Notes: generated by a model from the sequence alone, not told the origin. Shown: positions 32,663-40,951, counted from the stretch's first letter. The stretch is DNA of 43,395 nucleotides from an uncultured Lachnospiraceae bacterium (GCA_949740745.1 CATJIW010000191.1:1-43395); one strand, 5' to 3'. Numbers and translations: made by a program.

Positions 32663-34477
32663 ATGCGAAGTGAACTTCGCAGTTTCAGGAAGCTGCTCCG
32701 GGTAAACCGGGGCAGCCTCCTGATCTTTGAGATTGTATACCGGATCTTTACGGCCGTCGTTTTTTTGGAAGCGGCGGGCCATGGGCTGTCCTATGCCCTG
32801 GAACGGTCCGGGTTCAGCTATCTGACCGCAGGGAACGCTCTGCGGTTTTTTGCGTCGCCTGTGACCCTTGTGATCCTGGCGGGCTTTCTGCTTCTCTGCC
32901 TGCTTTTTGCAAATCTGGAGGTCTGCGTCCTTTATACGATGTTTCAGGCAGGGGCGGCCGGTAAGCGGGTAAGCGCCCTCAAGTTCCTTTTTTTCGGCTT
33001 GAAAAACCTGGCACAGCTGTTTCGGACCGGGAATGTGAGGGTGCTGTTTTTGAACGTTAATTTTTATCTTTTGACGGAGGGCTGGATCCTGCTTCGCATC
33101 CTGCGCAATATCCGTCCGTTGAATTATATCCTGGAGGGATACTACAAAAACCCCCTGATGCGGGCAGCCCTCTGGCTCCTTGCGGCGGCCATGCTTGCGG
33201 CGGCCGTCCTCCATCTGTTTGTGCCGGCTGTTTCGACCCTGTTCGACCTTGGATTTCGGGATTCCAGGGAGAAAAGCCGGACGCTTGTCCAGAAGCGGTG
33301 GCTTGCCGCCGCAGCACTTCTGGCAGGAGTGAACCTGTTTTCCTGGCTGCTTTATCTGACGGGACAGTTTGTATTTAAGGTGCTTGCTGCTTTTCTGGTG
33401 GCGCTTTTGGCAGATAAAAGCATTGAGCTTGCCCTGGCCCTTACTGTCAGCCGGGGGATTGACCTCGGAGCGCTGATGGTGGTTTCCGTGGTCTCCTGCT
33501 GTCTGAACACGGGGGCGCTGACCTTTCTCCTGTACCGTTATGAGGATGAAAAGTACCTGCTGGAGATCCCGCCCTATCGCTATTCGTTTCCGGCCGGGCT
33601 CCGGAAGACGGTGACGGTGCTTTTGGCGGCCTGCCTGACGGTTTTCGGCGTCTTATATGCCTGTGACAGGATCCGCAGCGGCGCCGTGGCGGCGGCCAGG
33701 GGAGCCATCTCGGAATCAAAGATCACTTCTCACCGGGGCTTTTCCTATCGGGCACCGGAAAACACGCTGCCGGCGCTTGAAGCAGCCATTGACAGTATGT
33801 CCGATTATGTGGAGATCGACGTGCAGGAGACGAAGGATGACGTGGTGGTGGTCTATCACGACGCCAGCCTGAAGCGGATCACCGGGGTCAGGAAACGGCT
33901 CTGGGAATGCACCTACGGCGAGCTGCTCCCGATGGATTTTGGCGGCTGGTTTTCCGAGGAATTTGCGGGGACCAGGATCCCCACTCTGGCAGAGGCCCTG
34001 GAAACCTGCCGGGGACGGATCGGCATGAATATCGAACTGAAGGCGGATCATTACAGCGACACGCTGGTGGAGGAGACCTTAAGGCTGATCGAGGAGTACG
34101 ACATGGAGGGGCAGGTGGTTATAAGCTCCACCAGCTACCGTTATCTGCGCGAGGTGAAGGAGTTAAACCCGGACATGGAGACGGGGTACATCCTGACGGC
34201 GGCATATGGCACCTACTTTGAGGATGAGAATATTGATTTTTTCAGCATCCGCTCCGGCTTTGTCACCGGACGGCTGGTGGACAGCGCCCACGCTTTCGGG
34301 AAAAAGGTCCATGCCTGGACCGTCAATACCAGGGGGGAGCTGAACCGGATGAAGCGCCTTCAGGTGGACAATATCATTACGGACCGGCCGGTCCTTGCCA
34401 GGGAGACTTTGTATCAGGAAGAGGATACGGAAAGCCTGCTGGAGTTTATTCGGCTGGCTCTTGGGATGGAAAAGTGA
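32663..34477 (+). CDS. Membrane-bound glycerophosphodiester phosphodiesterase
   Basis: A 604-residue two-part protein. Residues 1-345 form the GPDPase_memb domain with about eight membrane segments. Residues 350-590 form a GDPD TIM-barrel with the catalytic H357 in TSHRGFSYRAPENT, metal ligands in VEIDVQETKDD and the second histidine in VVYHDASLKR, followed by NIELKAD and the ending HAWTVNT plus NIITDRP typical of the family. It hydrolyses glycerophosphodiesters to glycerol-3-phosphate and an alcohol, possibly from lipoteichoic-acid or lipid turnover outside the membrane. ATG at 32663 is 21 bases after the permease stop, so it may be read with the exporter. Confidence 0.92.
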   Translation: MRSELRSFRKLLRVNRGSLLIFEIVYRIFTAVVFLEAAGHGLSYALERSGFSYLTAGNALRFFASPVTLVILAGFLLLCLLFANLEVCVLYTMFQAGAAGKRVSALKFLFFGLKNLAQLFRTGNVRVLFLNVNFYLLTEGWILLRILRNIRPLNYILEGYYKNPLMRAALWLLAAAMLAAAVLHLFVPAVSTLFDLGFRDSREKSRTLVQKRWLAAAALLAGVNLFSWLLYLTGQFVFKVLAAFLVALLADKSIELALALTVSRGIDLGALMVVSVVSCCLNTGALTFLLYRYEDEKYLLEIPPYRYSFPAGLRKTVTVLLAACLTVFGVLYACDRIRSGAVAAARGAISESKITSHRGFSYRAPENTLPALEAAIDSMSDYVEIDVQETKDDVVVVYHDASLKRITGVRKRLWECTYGELLPMDFGGWFSEEFAGTRIPTLAEALETCRGRIGMNIELKADHYSDTLVEETLRLIEEYDMEGQVVISSTSYRYLREVKELNPDMETGYILTAAYGTYFEDENIDFFSIRSGFVTGRLVDSAHAFGKKVHAWTVNTRGELNRMKRLQVDNIITDRPVLARETLYQEEDTESLLEFIRLALGMEK

Positions 34478-34505
34478 CGAAGGGGTATATTTCCGGGGGG
34501 AATTG

Positions 34506-34514
34506 TGGTACAAT
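34506..34514 (+). promoter_or_regulatory. Extended -10 promoter
   Basis: TGGTACAAT at 34506-34514 fits TG-N-TATAAT with one change. Transcription would start near 34521, before the large membrane protein gene at 34567. No clear -35. Confidence 0.4.
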
Positions 34515-34566
34515 GACAGTAACAGGCCGGAATTTTATGGACAGGCCGTGAAAGGAAACGAATTCT

Positions 34567-36297
34567 ATGAATATTTTTGATTTCAGGACGGTAATGGGGC
34601 AGCGGCCGGACGGCGGGACGGAGCATAAGGAAAAGGTCATACGGCCGGGAAAGCCCAGGGGCGGCCCGGTGACCAGGGTGCTTTTGAGCCTTCTTGTCAC
34701 GCTGGTGTTCGGAGGGATTTATTTTTATGTCAAGCTTCCGGCGCTTAACATCCATAACCGGGAGCTTTACACCTTTGTGATTCTCCTGTGCGTGGTGTTT
34801 GCGGTCTGCATGGTGCTTCTGCAGGGGTTCCGGGCCGGCTCTGCAAAGGAATACATGGCTTATACGAAGAAGAATCTGGCGGTGCCGCTTATTCTTTTGC
34901 TTCTGGCGGCGGCGGTTATGGTCGTGGGTTCCCTCTTCGGCTTTATTGTATTCCGGGCGAAGGCTTATTCGGAGCTGATGCCCATGAACACGGGAGACTT
35001 TGCCTCGGAGGTGTCGGAGATCAGCTGGAACCAGATCCCGCTCCTGGATGAGGATTCCGCCAACAATCTGGCCAACCGGAAGCTGGGAGAGTTAAGCGAC
35101 CTGGTGAGCCAGTTTGCCGTGGACGGCGCCTCGGCCCAGATCAATTACCAGGGGCATCCGGTCCGGCTTAATTATCTGAATTACAATGATTTCTTTAAAT
35201 GGTGGAACAACCGGGGTGAGGGCATTCCGGCCTATGTGCGCATTGACATGAGGACTCAGGAGGTGGAGGTGGTCCGCCTGGAGGAGGGCATCAAGTATTC
35301 GCCTTCGGAATATTTCAGCCGGGACCTGATGCGCCATCTGCGGTTTTCCTATCCGACTCTCATGTTTGACGACGTGAATTTCGAGATCGACGACGACGGG
35401 ACGCCTTACTGGATCGCATCGGTGATTGAAAAGCGGATCGGCCTTTTTGACGGGACGGACATCAGGGGGGCGGTGCTTGTAAACGCCGTCACCGGGGAAA
35501 CGGAATATTATGACATCGAGGACGTTCCCACCTGGGTGGACCGGGTTTATTCGGCGGATCTGATCGTGGAGCAGTATGATTATTATGGGGTATACCACAA
35601 TGGCTTCTGGAATTCCATGTTCGGCCAGACGGACTGTACGGAGACCACCGACGGCTATAATTTCATCGCTCAGGACGACGACGTGTGGGTCTATACCGGC
35701 GTGACCTCCGTCACCGGGGACCGGGGGAATATCGGCTTTATCCTGGTGAACCAGAGGACCAAGGAGGCCCATTATTATTCCTGCGCAGGGGCGGAAGAGT
35801 ATTCGGCCATGTCCTCGGCAGAAGGGGCGGTCCAGCAGTTCAGCTACCGGGCGACGTTCCCGCTGCTCCTGAACATTTCCGATCAGCCCACTTATTTTAT
35901 GGCTCTTAAGGATGCGGCCGGCCTGGTGAAAATGTATGCCATGGTCAACGTGCAGCAGTACCAGATCGTGGCCACGGGGAACACGGTCGCCGACTGCCAG
36001 AAGCGGTATCACGAGCTTCTGGTGGAGAACCAGATCTTAAGCGGCGAGGAGCTCGCAGAGCCGGAGCCGGAGGAAAAGGCCGTAAGCGTGTCAGGCAGAG
36101 TGGAAGAGATCCGGACCGCCGACATGGACGGAAACACCATTTATTTCATTAAGCTGGAAAAGGGCGATGCCTATTACATGGTGAGCGCAAAGGAGTATCC
36201 TGCGGCAGTCCTTCTGAATGCGGGCGACGACGTTTCCGTCACCTGCTATCCCACGGAGGATGAGCTGATCGAAGTAGTGAGCTTTGAAGTGAAGTAG
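34567..36297 (+). CDS. Large membrane-anchored protein of unknown function
   Basis: A 576-residue protein with three membrane segments in the first 140 residues (about 40-60, 72-92, 105-130) and then a long, probably extracytoplasmic, region. That region contains two stretches like PepSY folds: IPAYVRIDMRTQEVEVVRLE and IRGAVLVNAVTGETEYYDIE, and a C-terminal small beta-barrel-like domain (about 505-576, VSVSGRVEEIRTADMDGN) resembling an OB fold. I do not recognise a named family, although such proteins seem conserved in Clostridia. ATG at 34567 follows AGGAAA. It has its own candidate promoter. A role in envelope or trafficking is inference only. Confidence 0.75.
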   Translation: MNIFDFRTVMGQRPDGGTEHKEKVIRPGKPRGGPVTRVLLSLLVTLVFGGIYFYVKLPALNIHNRELYTFVILLCVVFAVCMVLLQGFRAGSAKEYMAYTKKNLAVPLILLLLAAAVMVVGSLFGFIVFRAKAYSELMPMNTGDFASEVSEISWNQIPLLDEDSANNLANRKLGELSDLVSQFAVDGASAQINYQGHPVRLNYLNYNDFFKWWNNRGEGIPAYVRIDMRTQEVEVVRLEEGIKYSPSEYFSRDLMRHLRFSYPTLMFDDVNFEIDDDGTPYWIASVIEKRIGLFDGTDIRGAVLVNAVTGETEYYDIEDVPTWVDRVYSADLIVEQYDYYGVYHNGFWNSMFGQTDCTETTDGYNFIAQDDDVWVYTGVTSVTGDRGNIGFILVNQRTKEAHYYSCAGAEEYSAMSSAEGAVQQFSYRATFPLLLNISDQPTYFMALKDAAGLVKMYAMVNVQQYQIVATGNTVADCQKRYHELLVENQILSGEELAEPEPEEKAVSVSGRVEEIRTADMDGNTIYFIKLEKGDAYYMVSAKEYPAAVLLNAGDDVSVTCYPTEDELIEVVSFEVK

Positions 36298-36341
36298 TTT
36301 CGCGGACGCCTGAAGTAAAAAAGCAAAGGAGGGGTGGAGAT

Positions 36342-36899
36342 ATGCTGCCTGCATTTAAACAGTCGGAGCTTTATACGGAAGAGGATTATTACAATCTGCC
36401 GGAGGAGGTGCGCACGGAGCTGATCGGCGGCCGGTTTTATGACCTGGCGGCGCCGGGGCGGATCCATCAAAAGATTTTGGGTGATTTGTATGCTGGGATT
36501 CATGAATATATCCATTCACGTGAGGGGGATTGTGAGGTTTACCCGGCTCCCTTTGCGGTGAGGCTGTCGGAGGACGGAAAGACTGTGGTGGAGCCGGATA
36601 TCAGCGTGATCTGTGATCCGGGGAAGCTTACGGACCGGGGGTGCGACGGGGCGCCGGACTGGATTATCGAGATCGTGTCGCCTGGCAGCCGGGGCCATGA
36701 TTATGTGCGGAAGCTGAATCTTTACCTGGATGCGGGGGTCCGGGAATACTGGATCGTGGATCCGGCAAAAGAGCAGATTTTCGTGTATCATCTGACGGAG
36801 CCGGGAATTGAAGCGGATGCCTATACCTTTCGGGATAAGGTGAAGGCCGGGATCTATGAGGATCTGTGGATCGACTTTTCAGAAATATCGTTTTCGTAA
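36342..36899 (+). CDS. Uma2-family (DUF820) restriction-endonuclease-like protein
   Basis: A 185-residue member of the Uma2/DUF820 family, which has a PD-(D/E)XK nuclease fold and is often expanded in bacteria. The expected core is visible: VEPDISVICD, then DWIIEIVSPGS with the catalytic-type acid, and KLNLYLDAGVREYWIVDP with the lysine and a typical strand. The start at 36342 has AGGAGGGG upstream. Biological role of the family is unclear; no methyltransferase or transposase neighbours are seen that would suggest restriction or mobility. Confidence 0.88.
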   Translation: MLPAFKQSELYTEEDYYNLPEEVRTELIGGRFYDLAAPGRIHQKILGDLYAGIHEYIHSREGDCEVYPAPFAVRLSEDGKTVVEPDISVICDPGKLTDRGCDGAPDWIIEIVSPGSRGHDYVRKLNLYLDAGVREYWIVDPAKEQIFVYHLTEPGIEADAYTFRDKVKAGIYEDLWIDFSEISFS

Positions 36900-36971
36900 C
36901 GGCCGGCGCTGCGGCAGACGGACGGAAAAACAGAAGGAAAGCCGGGAAATGCCCCGGCAGGGAGGAAGAGG

Positions 36972-37988
36972 ATGAATTATCAGGAAATACTGGAACAGGC
37001 GCGTACCTGCATCGGGAGCTATTGCAGGGCATGCCCTGTCTGTAACGGAAGGGCCTGCAGGAATCAGATTCCGGGGCCGGGAGCCAAGGGCGCGGGGGAT
37101 ACGGCCGTCCGCAATTATGACAAGTGGCAGGAGATCCGGGTCAATATGGATACGCTCTGTGCCAATGAACCGGTGGACACGGGCCTTGCGCTTTTCGGGA
37201 AGCGGTTCCGCTATCCGTTTTTTGCAGGGCCGGTGGGGGCGGTAAATCTCCACTATGGGGACAGGTATGACGATGAGAGCTACAATCAGGTTCTGGTGTC
37301 GGCCTGTGCGGAGGCCGGGATTGCGGCCTTCACCGGGGACGGAACCAATCCGGCGGTAATCGAGGGCGCGGCGGCGGCCATCCAAAAGGCCGGGGGCCTT
37401 GGGATCCCCACGGTGAAGCCCTGGAATCTGGAGACGGTCCGGGAGAAGCTCGTCCGGGTGAAGGAGGCGGGAGCTTTTGCCGTGGCCATGGATGTGGATG
37501 CGGCAGGTCTTCCCTTTCTTAAAAACATGACGCCTCCGGCAGGGAGAAAGACGGCGGCGGAGCTTAAGGAGATCGTGGATTTCTGCGGGGAGATTCCGTT
37601 CATCGTCAAGGGGATTATGACAGTGAAAGGGGCTCTGAAGGCGAAGGAGGCCGGGGCGGCGGCCATCGTGGTTTCCAATCACGGCGGGCGGGGGCTGGAT
37701 CAGTGCCCGTCCACGGCGGAGGTGCTGGAGGAGATTGCGGAGGCCGTGAACGGCTCCATGAAGATCTTTGTGGACGGCGGGGTCCGCTCCGGCACGGACG
37801 TGTTCAAGGCGCTGGCTCTGGGAGCCGATGCGGTGATCATTGCCAGACCCTTCGTGACGGCCGTCTACGGCGGGGGGGCCGAAGGCGTAAAGACTTACGC
37901 AGACAAGATCGGGGCGGAGCTTGCGGACGCCATGTCCATGTGCGGGGCCGCATCCCTGGAGGAGATCTCAAGGGATATGGTACGTTAG
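36972..37988 (+). CDS. FMN-dependent alpha-hydroxy-acid oxidase with Cys-rich N-terminus
   Basis: A 338-residue TIM-barrel flavoenzyme of the FMN-dependent alpha-hydroxy-acid dehydrogenase family (lactate oxidase and relatives). Key elements are PVGAVNLHYGD, IVKGIMTVKGAL with the lysine near the flavin, VVSNHGGRGLDQ with the catalytic histidine and substrate arginine, and FVDGGVRSGTDVFKALALGA for FMN phosphate binding. The first 45 residues add a CX4CX2CX2CX4C cluster (CIGSYCRACPVCNGRAC) not found in lactate oxidase, which could bind a metal or iron-sulfur cluster. RBS AGGGAGGAAGAGG lies before the ATG at 36972. Substrate unknown; an oxygen-independent dehydrogenase is more fitting in an anaerobe. 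Confidence 0.85.
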   Translation: MNYQEILEQARTCIGSYCRACPVCNGRACRNQIPGPGAKGAGDTAVRNYDKWQEIRVNMDTLCANEPVDTGLALFGKRFRYPFFAGPVGAVNLHYGDRYDDESYNQVLVSACAEAGIAAFTGDGTNPAVIEGAAAAIQKAGGLGIPTVKPWNLETVREKLVRVKEAGAFAVAMDVDAAGLPFLKNMTPPAGRKTAAELKEIVDFCGEIPFIVKGIMTVKGALKAKEAGAAAIVVSNHGGRGLDQCPSTAEVLEEIAEAVNGSMKIFVDGGVRSGTDVFKALALGADAVIIARPFVTAVYGGGAEGVKTYADKIGAELADAMSMCGAASLEEISRDMVR

Positions 37989-38007
37989 AAAGTGAGTGTA
38001 TGCGGCA

Positions 38008-38511
38008 ATGCGGAATCAACTGACGGAAAAAGACGTGAAGCGGATCGAGGAAGAGATCGAATACCGGAAGCTGGTGGTCAGAAAGCAGGCGCTGGAGGCG
38101 GTCAAAGAGGCCAGGGCCCACGGGGACCTGAGTGAAAACTTTGAGTACCATGCGGCCAAGAAGGATAAAAATCAGAATGAGAGCCGGATCCGTTATCTGG
38201 AGCGGATGTTAAAGACCTCCGAGGTGATCTCCGAGGATTCCAAAGAGGACGAGGTGGGGCTTAACAATACGGTTACGCTGTATTTTGAAGAGGACGAGGA
38301 GGAGGAGATCTATAAGCTGGTAACCTCTGTCCGGGGCAATTCTCTGAAAAATTACATAAGCACCGAATCTCCCATCGGCCGGGCTATTCTGGGACGCCAT
38401 GTGGGAGAGCGAGTCCATGTGAAGGTCAATGATGCCGTCGGCTATGACGTGATCATCCGCTCTATCGAGAACACGGGGGACGACGGGAGTGATAAGCTGA
38501 GGAGCTTTTGA
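38008..38511 (+). CDS. greA: Transcription elongation factor GreA
   Basis: A 167-residue GreA/GreB-type protein. The N-terminal coiled coil (about 1-75) carries the acidic tip HGDLSENFEYHAAKKD, whose aspartate and glutamate bring magnesium into the RNA polymerase channel for transcript cleavage. The C-terminal FKBP-like domain (about 80-160) shows ISTESPIGRAILGR. It rescues backtracked polymerase. The start is uncertain: ATG at 38008, with AAAGTGAG upstream, is chosen; a GTG at 37996 is in frame. The gene is somewhat diverged from the main GreA of most Firmicutes (long TSVRG loop), so it might be a second Gre paralogue. Confidence 0.9.
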   Translation: MRNQLTEKDVKRIEEEIEYRKLVVRKQALEAVKEARAHGDLSENFEYHAAKKDKNQNESRIRYLERMLKTSEVISEDSKEDEVGLNNTVTLYFEEDEEEEIYKLVTSVRGNSLKNYISTESPIGRAILGRHVGERVHVKVNDAVGYDVIIRSIENTGDDGSDKLRSF

Positions 38512-38521
38512 CAAAAAGCGC

Positions 38522-38550
38522 TGGACATATCGAAGCATATCTTGTATAAT
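38522..38550 (+). promoter_or_regulatory. Promoter of the DUF2325/FeoB-associated unit
   Basis: TGGACA (38522-38527) and TATAAT (38545-38550) are separated by 17 bases. Expected start is near 38557, inside the first inverted repeat. Confidence 0.75.
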
Positions 38551-38554
38551 GAAA

Positions 38555-38580
38555 CAGGGGTTAGAAGATACTAACCCCTG
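38555..38580. promoter_or_regulatory. Inverted repeat at the transcription start, possible DtxR-type operator 1
   Basis: Perfect ten-base arms CAGGGGTTAG (38555-38564) and CTAACCCCTG (38571-38580) around AAGATA. The core reads TTAG-N6-CTAA and overlaps the predicted start site, where a repressor would block. No T-run follows, so it is not a terminator. Confidence 0.6.
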
Positions 38581-38595
38581 TAAAAAGAATTGAAG

Positions 38596-38609
38596 TTAGC
38601 CTGAGCTAA
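38596..38609. promoter_or_regulatory. Second TTAG-N6-CTAA site, possible DtxR-type operator 2
   Basis: TTAGC (38596-38600) and GCTAA (38605-38609) flank CTGA, giving the same TTAG-N6-CTAA spacing as the site 35 bases upstream. Half-sites resemble the GTTAG/CTAAC halves of DtxR-family boxes. Confidence 0.5.
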
Positions 38610-38642
38610 TATCAAAGCAGGATACAAAAGGGAGAACAGCGC

Positions 38643-38933
38643 ATGAGTGTCGTGATAGTAGGCGGACATGACCGTATGGTCTGCCGATATAAGAAAATCT
38701 GTAAAAAATACAACTGCAGGGCGAAGATTTTTACTCAGATGGCAACGGGGATGGACAAACAAATCGGAAGGCCGGATCTCTTAGTGTTGTTTACGAATAC
38801 CATATCTCACAAAATGGCTAAATGTGCGGTGGATGAGGCCAGGCGTTCAGAAATTGAGGTCATACGATGTCATACCAGCAGCGGAAATGCTTTGATGGAG
38901 ATTTTGGAAAGGGAGGTGCAGAAGCGTGTCTGA
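38643..38933 (+). CDS. DUF2325 domain protein
   Basis: A 96-residue cytoplasmic protein with the DUF2325 pattern: N-terminal SVVIVGGHDRM, a basic middle, PDLLVLFTNTISHKMAKCAV and a final VIRCHTSSGNALMEIL. The fold is Rossmann-like and its function is unknown; it is often found beside ferrous-iron transport genes. It contains five cysteines. ATG at 38643 has AAGGGAGAA upstream. The following FeoB-associated peptide overlaps its stop by eight bases. Control by the two TTAG-N6-CTAA sites upstream suggests iron-dependent expression. Confidence 0.88.
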   Translation: MSVVIVGGHDRMVCRYKKICKKYNCRAKIFTQMATGMDKQIGRPDLLVLFTNTISHKMAKCAVDEARRSEIEVIRCHTSSGNALMEILEREVQKRV

Positions 38934-39126
38934 GTTTTTATATGGAAATCTGCCGACCATACTGATCGGGCTGGCGGTCCTGGTATTGGCGCTGCTGGCA
39001 GTGCGGAGTATCTGGAGGGATAAGAAGCGGGGAAAATCCTGCGGAGGCTGTCCCGGAGGCTGCTCCGGATGTTCCGGGTGCGGTATGGGCGGTCAGGGGC
39101 AGGAGCCTTCCGATGCCCGCCGCTGA
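38926..39126 (+). CDS. FeoB-associated Cys-rich membrane peptide
   Basis: A 66-residue protein with one membrane helix (about 9-28, PTILIGLAVLVLALLAVRSI), a basic stop-transfer stretch and a cysteine-rich tail CGGCPGGCSGCSGCGMGG. This matches the small FeoB-associated Cys-rich membrane proteins usually encoded at the end of feo operons, presumed to bind or hand on ferrous iron. The start is GTG at 38926, with GGGAGGTG eight bases upstream, overlapping the previous gene. No feoA or feoB is in the window, so here it is separate from the transporter it normally accompanies. Confidence 0.85.
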   Translation: MSEFLYGNLPTILIGLAVLVLALLAVRSIWRDKKRGKSCGGCPGGCSGCSGCGMGGQGQEPSDARR

Positions 39127-39158
39127 CAGATGAATTATGACGATCTAAAAACTCCCGC

Positions 39159-39187
39159 TTGTCATTCCTTCTGCCTGCCGATATAAT
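39159..39187 (+). promoter_or_regulatory. Promoter of deoB
   Basis: TTGTCA (39159-39164) and TATAAT (39182-39187) are 17 bases apart, 60 bases before the deoB start. Confidence 0.75.
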
Positions 39188-39246
39188 TAAAGAAAAGAGA
39201 AAGCTGCGGCACAGCGGCGGACCGTATTTGGAGAGGGGGAATTTGA

Positions 39247-40431
39247 ATGAAACGGGTATTTCTGATCGTATTGGACAGCGTCGGCATCGGGGAAATGCCG
39301 GATGCGAAGGAGTATGGGGATGAGGGAAGCAATACGCTTCGGGCCTGCGCAGGGAGCGGCCGCTTTTCGATGCCCAACATGGAGCGTCTGGGGCTTGGCG
39401 CCATTGACGGCGTGCGGGACTGGTACCCGGCGTGCGCGGAAGGCTTCACCGGGGCGTTCGGACGTCTGGGGGAGGCTTCTAAGGGAAAGGACACGACCAC
39501 CGGCCACTGGGAGATTGCGGGCCTTGTCTCGAAGACGCCCATGCCGCTTTTCCCGAAGGGTTTTCCCAGGGAGCTTCTGGATGCATTTGAGAAGCGGACC
39601 GGACGGGGGACTCTTTGTAACCGGCCCTATTCCGGGACGGACGCCATCCGGGATTTCGGGGAAGAGCATATGCGGACGGGGGCGCTGATCGTCTATACGT
39701 CGGCGGACAGTGTCTTTCAGGTGGCGGCCCATGAGTCGGTGGTTCCGGTGGAAGAGCTTTATGAGATCTGCGAGACGGCCAGGGAGCTCTGCACAGGGCA
39801 GTTCGGCGTAGGCCGGGTGATCGCAAGGCCCTTTGAGGGGGAACCGGGGAGCTTTAAGCGGACCGGGCGTCGTCATGATTTTTCGCTGCTTCCGCCGAAG
39901 GACACCATGCTGGATGTCCTGCTTGCCCATGGGAAGGAGGTTCTGGCCGTGGGCAAGATCAATGACATTTTTGCGGGAAAGGGAATCGGGGAATTTATCC
40001 GCACGTCGGGGAATGCCGACGGGATCGACAAGACTGCCGCCTATATGAAGCGGGATTTTGAAGGGCTTTGTTTTACGAACCTGGTGGATTATGACATGCT
40101 CTACGGACACCGGAATGACGTGGACGGCTATGCGGAGGCGCTGACTTATTTTGACAGACGGCTTCCGGAGCTTCTCTCTCTTCTTGGAGAAGAGGATATC
40201 CTGATGATCACGGCGGATCACGGCTGTGACCCTTCGACGCCTTCGACGGACCATTCCAGGGAATATGTGCCGCTTATTATGGCGGGAGGCCCCATAAAGG
40301 CAGGGGCGGATATCGGGACGAGGGAGACCTTTGCCGACATCGGAGCCACGATTCTGGATTATTTTGGAATCAGGGGCGGAATTTCCGGAAAGAGTTTTTT
40401 AAAAGAAATCTGCGTTTCCCATATTTTATAG
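39247..40431 (+). CDS. deoB: Phosphopentomutase
   Basis: A 394-residue cytoplasmic enzyme of the alkaline-phosphatase superfamily that interconverts ribose-1-phosphate (or deoxyribose-1-phosphate) and the 5-phosphate, linking nucleoside breakdown to the pentose-phosphate pathway. Metal-binding and catalytic motifs are complete: LDSVGIGEMPDA with the first aspartate, KGKDTTTGHWEIAG with the phosphorylated threonine, and ITADHGCDPSTPSTDHSRE near the C-terminus. Length is normal for DeoB. ATG at 39247 has GGAGAGGGGG upstream and its own promoter. No phosphorylase or deoxyribose-phosphate aldolase gene lies next to it in the window. Confidence 0.97.
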   Translation: MKRVFLIVLDSVGIGEMPDAKEYGDEGSNTLRACAGSGRFSMPNMERLGLGAIDGVRDWYPACAEGFTGAFGRLGEASKGKDTTTGHWEIAGLVSKTPMPLFPKGFPRELLDAFEKRTGRGTLCNRPYSGTDAIRDFGEEHMRTGALIVYTSADSVFQVAAHESVVPVEELYEICETARELCTGQFGVGRVIARPFEGEPGSFKRTGRRHDFSLLPPKDTMLDVLLAHGKEVLAVGKINDIFAGKGIGEFIRTSGNADGIDKTAAYMKRDFEGLCFTNLVDYDMLYGHRNDVDGYAEALTYFDRRLPELLSLLGEEDILMITADHGCDPSTPSTDHSREYVPLIMAGGPIKAGADIGTRETFADIGATILDYFGIRGGISGKSFLKEICVSHIL

Positions 40432-40456
40432 GAAGATTTGCAGAAAGAAAACCATG

Positions 40457-40498
40457 GGCCGGCCAAAGAAGCGGGAAAAGCGTTACTTCTGGCCGGCC
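40457..40498 (-). terminator. Hairpin between convergent deoB and DtxR-family genes
   Basis: GGCCGGCCA (40457-40465) and TGGCCGGCC (40490-40498) are perfect complements, with GAAG/CTTC inside. Read on the minus strand it overlaps the DtxR-family stop codon and is followed by GGTTTTCTTTC, a fair terminator tail. Confidence 0.5.
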
Positions 40499-40851
40499 AC
40501 ATGCTTTTTTACGGCGGAGAAGCTCTCTGCGCTGATGACGTGTTCGATCCGGCAGGCGTCTTCTCTGGCAGTCTTTTCGGATACGCCGAGCTGGATGAAC
40601 CAGTCGGAGAGCAGCGTGTGCCGTTCGTAGATGGTTTCGGCAATCTGGCGGCCGGATCCGGTCAGGGTTATGTAGCCGTCCTCGTCTACCAGGATATGCC
40701 CGGCTTTTCTCAGGTTCTTCATGGCGACGCTGACGCTGGGCTTGGAAAATGCCAGTTCGTTGGCGATGTCGATGGAACGGACATTGCCGTTTTTCTGACT
40801 GAGAATTAAAATAGTTTCCAGATAATTTTCGGCGGATTCTTGGATTTTCAT
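40483..40851 (-). CDS. DtxR-family iron/metal-dependent repressor
   Basis: A 122-residue regulator with an N-terminal winged helix (YLETILILSQKNGNVRSIDI; then SKPSVSVAMKNLRKAG) and a short dimerisation/metal-binding domain; it lacks the SH3-like third domain of DtxR. Metal ligands can be compared by eye: DACRIEHVIS has the Cys-x-x-Glu-His pattern of iron-sensing DtxR/IdeR instead of the Glu-x-x-Glu-His of manganese-sensing MntR, and the histidine of YERHTLL is present. Met10 of DtxR is replaced by Asn. Iron is therefore the more likely signal. A good promoter precedes it. The TTAG-N6-CTAA sites at 38555 and 38596 are its natural candidate targets. Confidence 0.9.
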   Translation of the reverse strand: MKIQESAENYLETILILSQKNGNVRSIDIANELAFSKPSVSVAMKNLRKAGHILVDEDGYITLTGSGRQIAETIYERHTLLSDWFIQLGVSEKTAREDACRIEHVISAESFSAVKKHVAGQK

Positions 40852-40890
40852 TCTGTTTTCCTCCCTTTGCCAGTATTTGAGCCGTTTTAT

Positions 40891-40919
40891 AGTATAACAT
40901 AAATGTCGAAACCTTGCAA
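40891..40919 (-). promoter_or_regulatory. Promoter of the DtxR-family gene
   Basis: On the minus strand TTGCAA (plus 40914-40919) and TATACT (40891-40896) are separated by 17 bases; the start codon lies 40 bases further. Confidence 0.65.
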
Positions 40920-40951
40920 CGGAGAGGGTTTGGCATACAATTATCCCCCTC

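Noticed and set aside
36342-36899. Uma2-family gene as part of a restriction or defence island
   Set aside because: No methyltransferase, toxin, nuclease partner or mobile gene is adjacent; the family is often found singly.
38508-38550. TTGACA at 38508 as -35 for the DUF2325 promoter
   Set aside because: The distance to TATAAT at 38545 is 31 bases; TGGACA at 38522 has the correct 17-base spacing.
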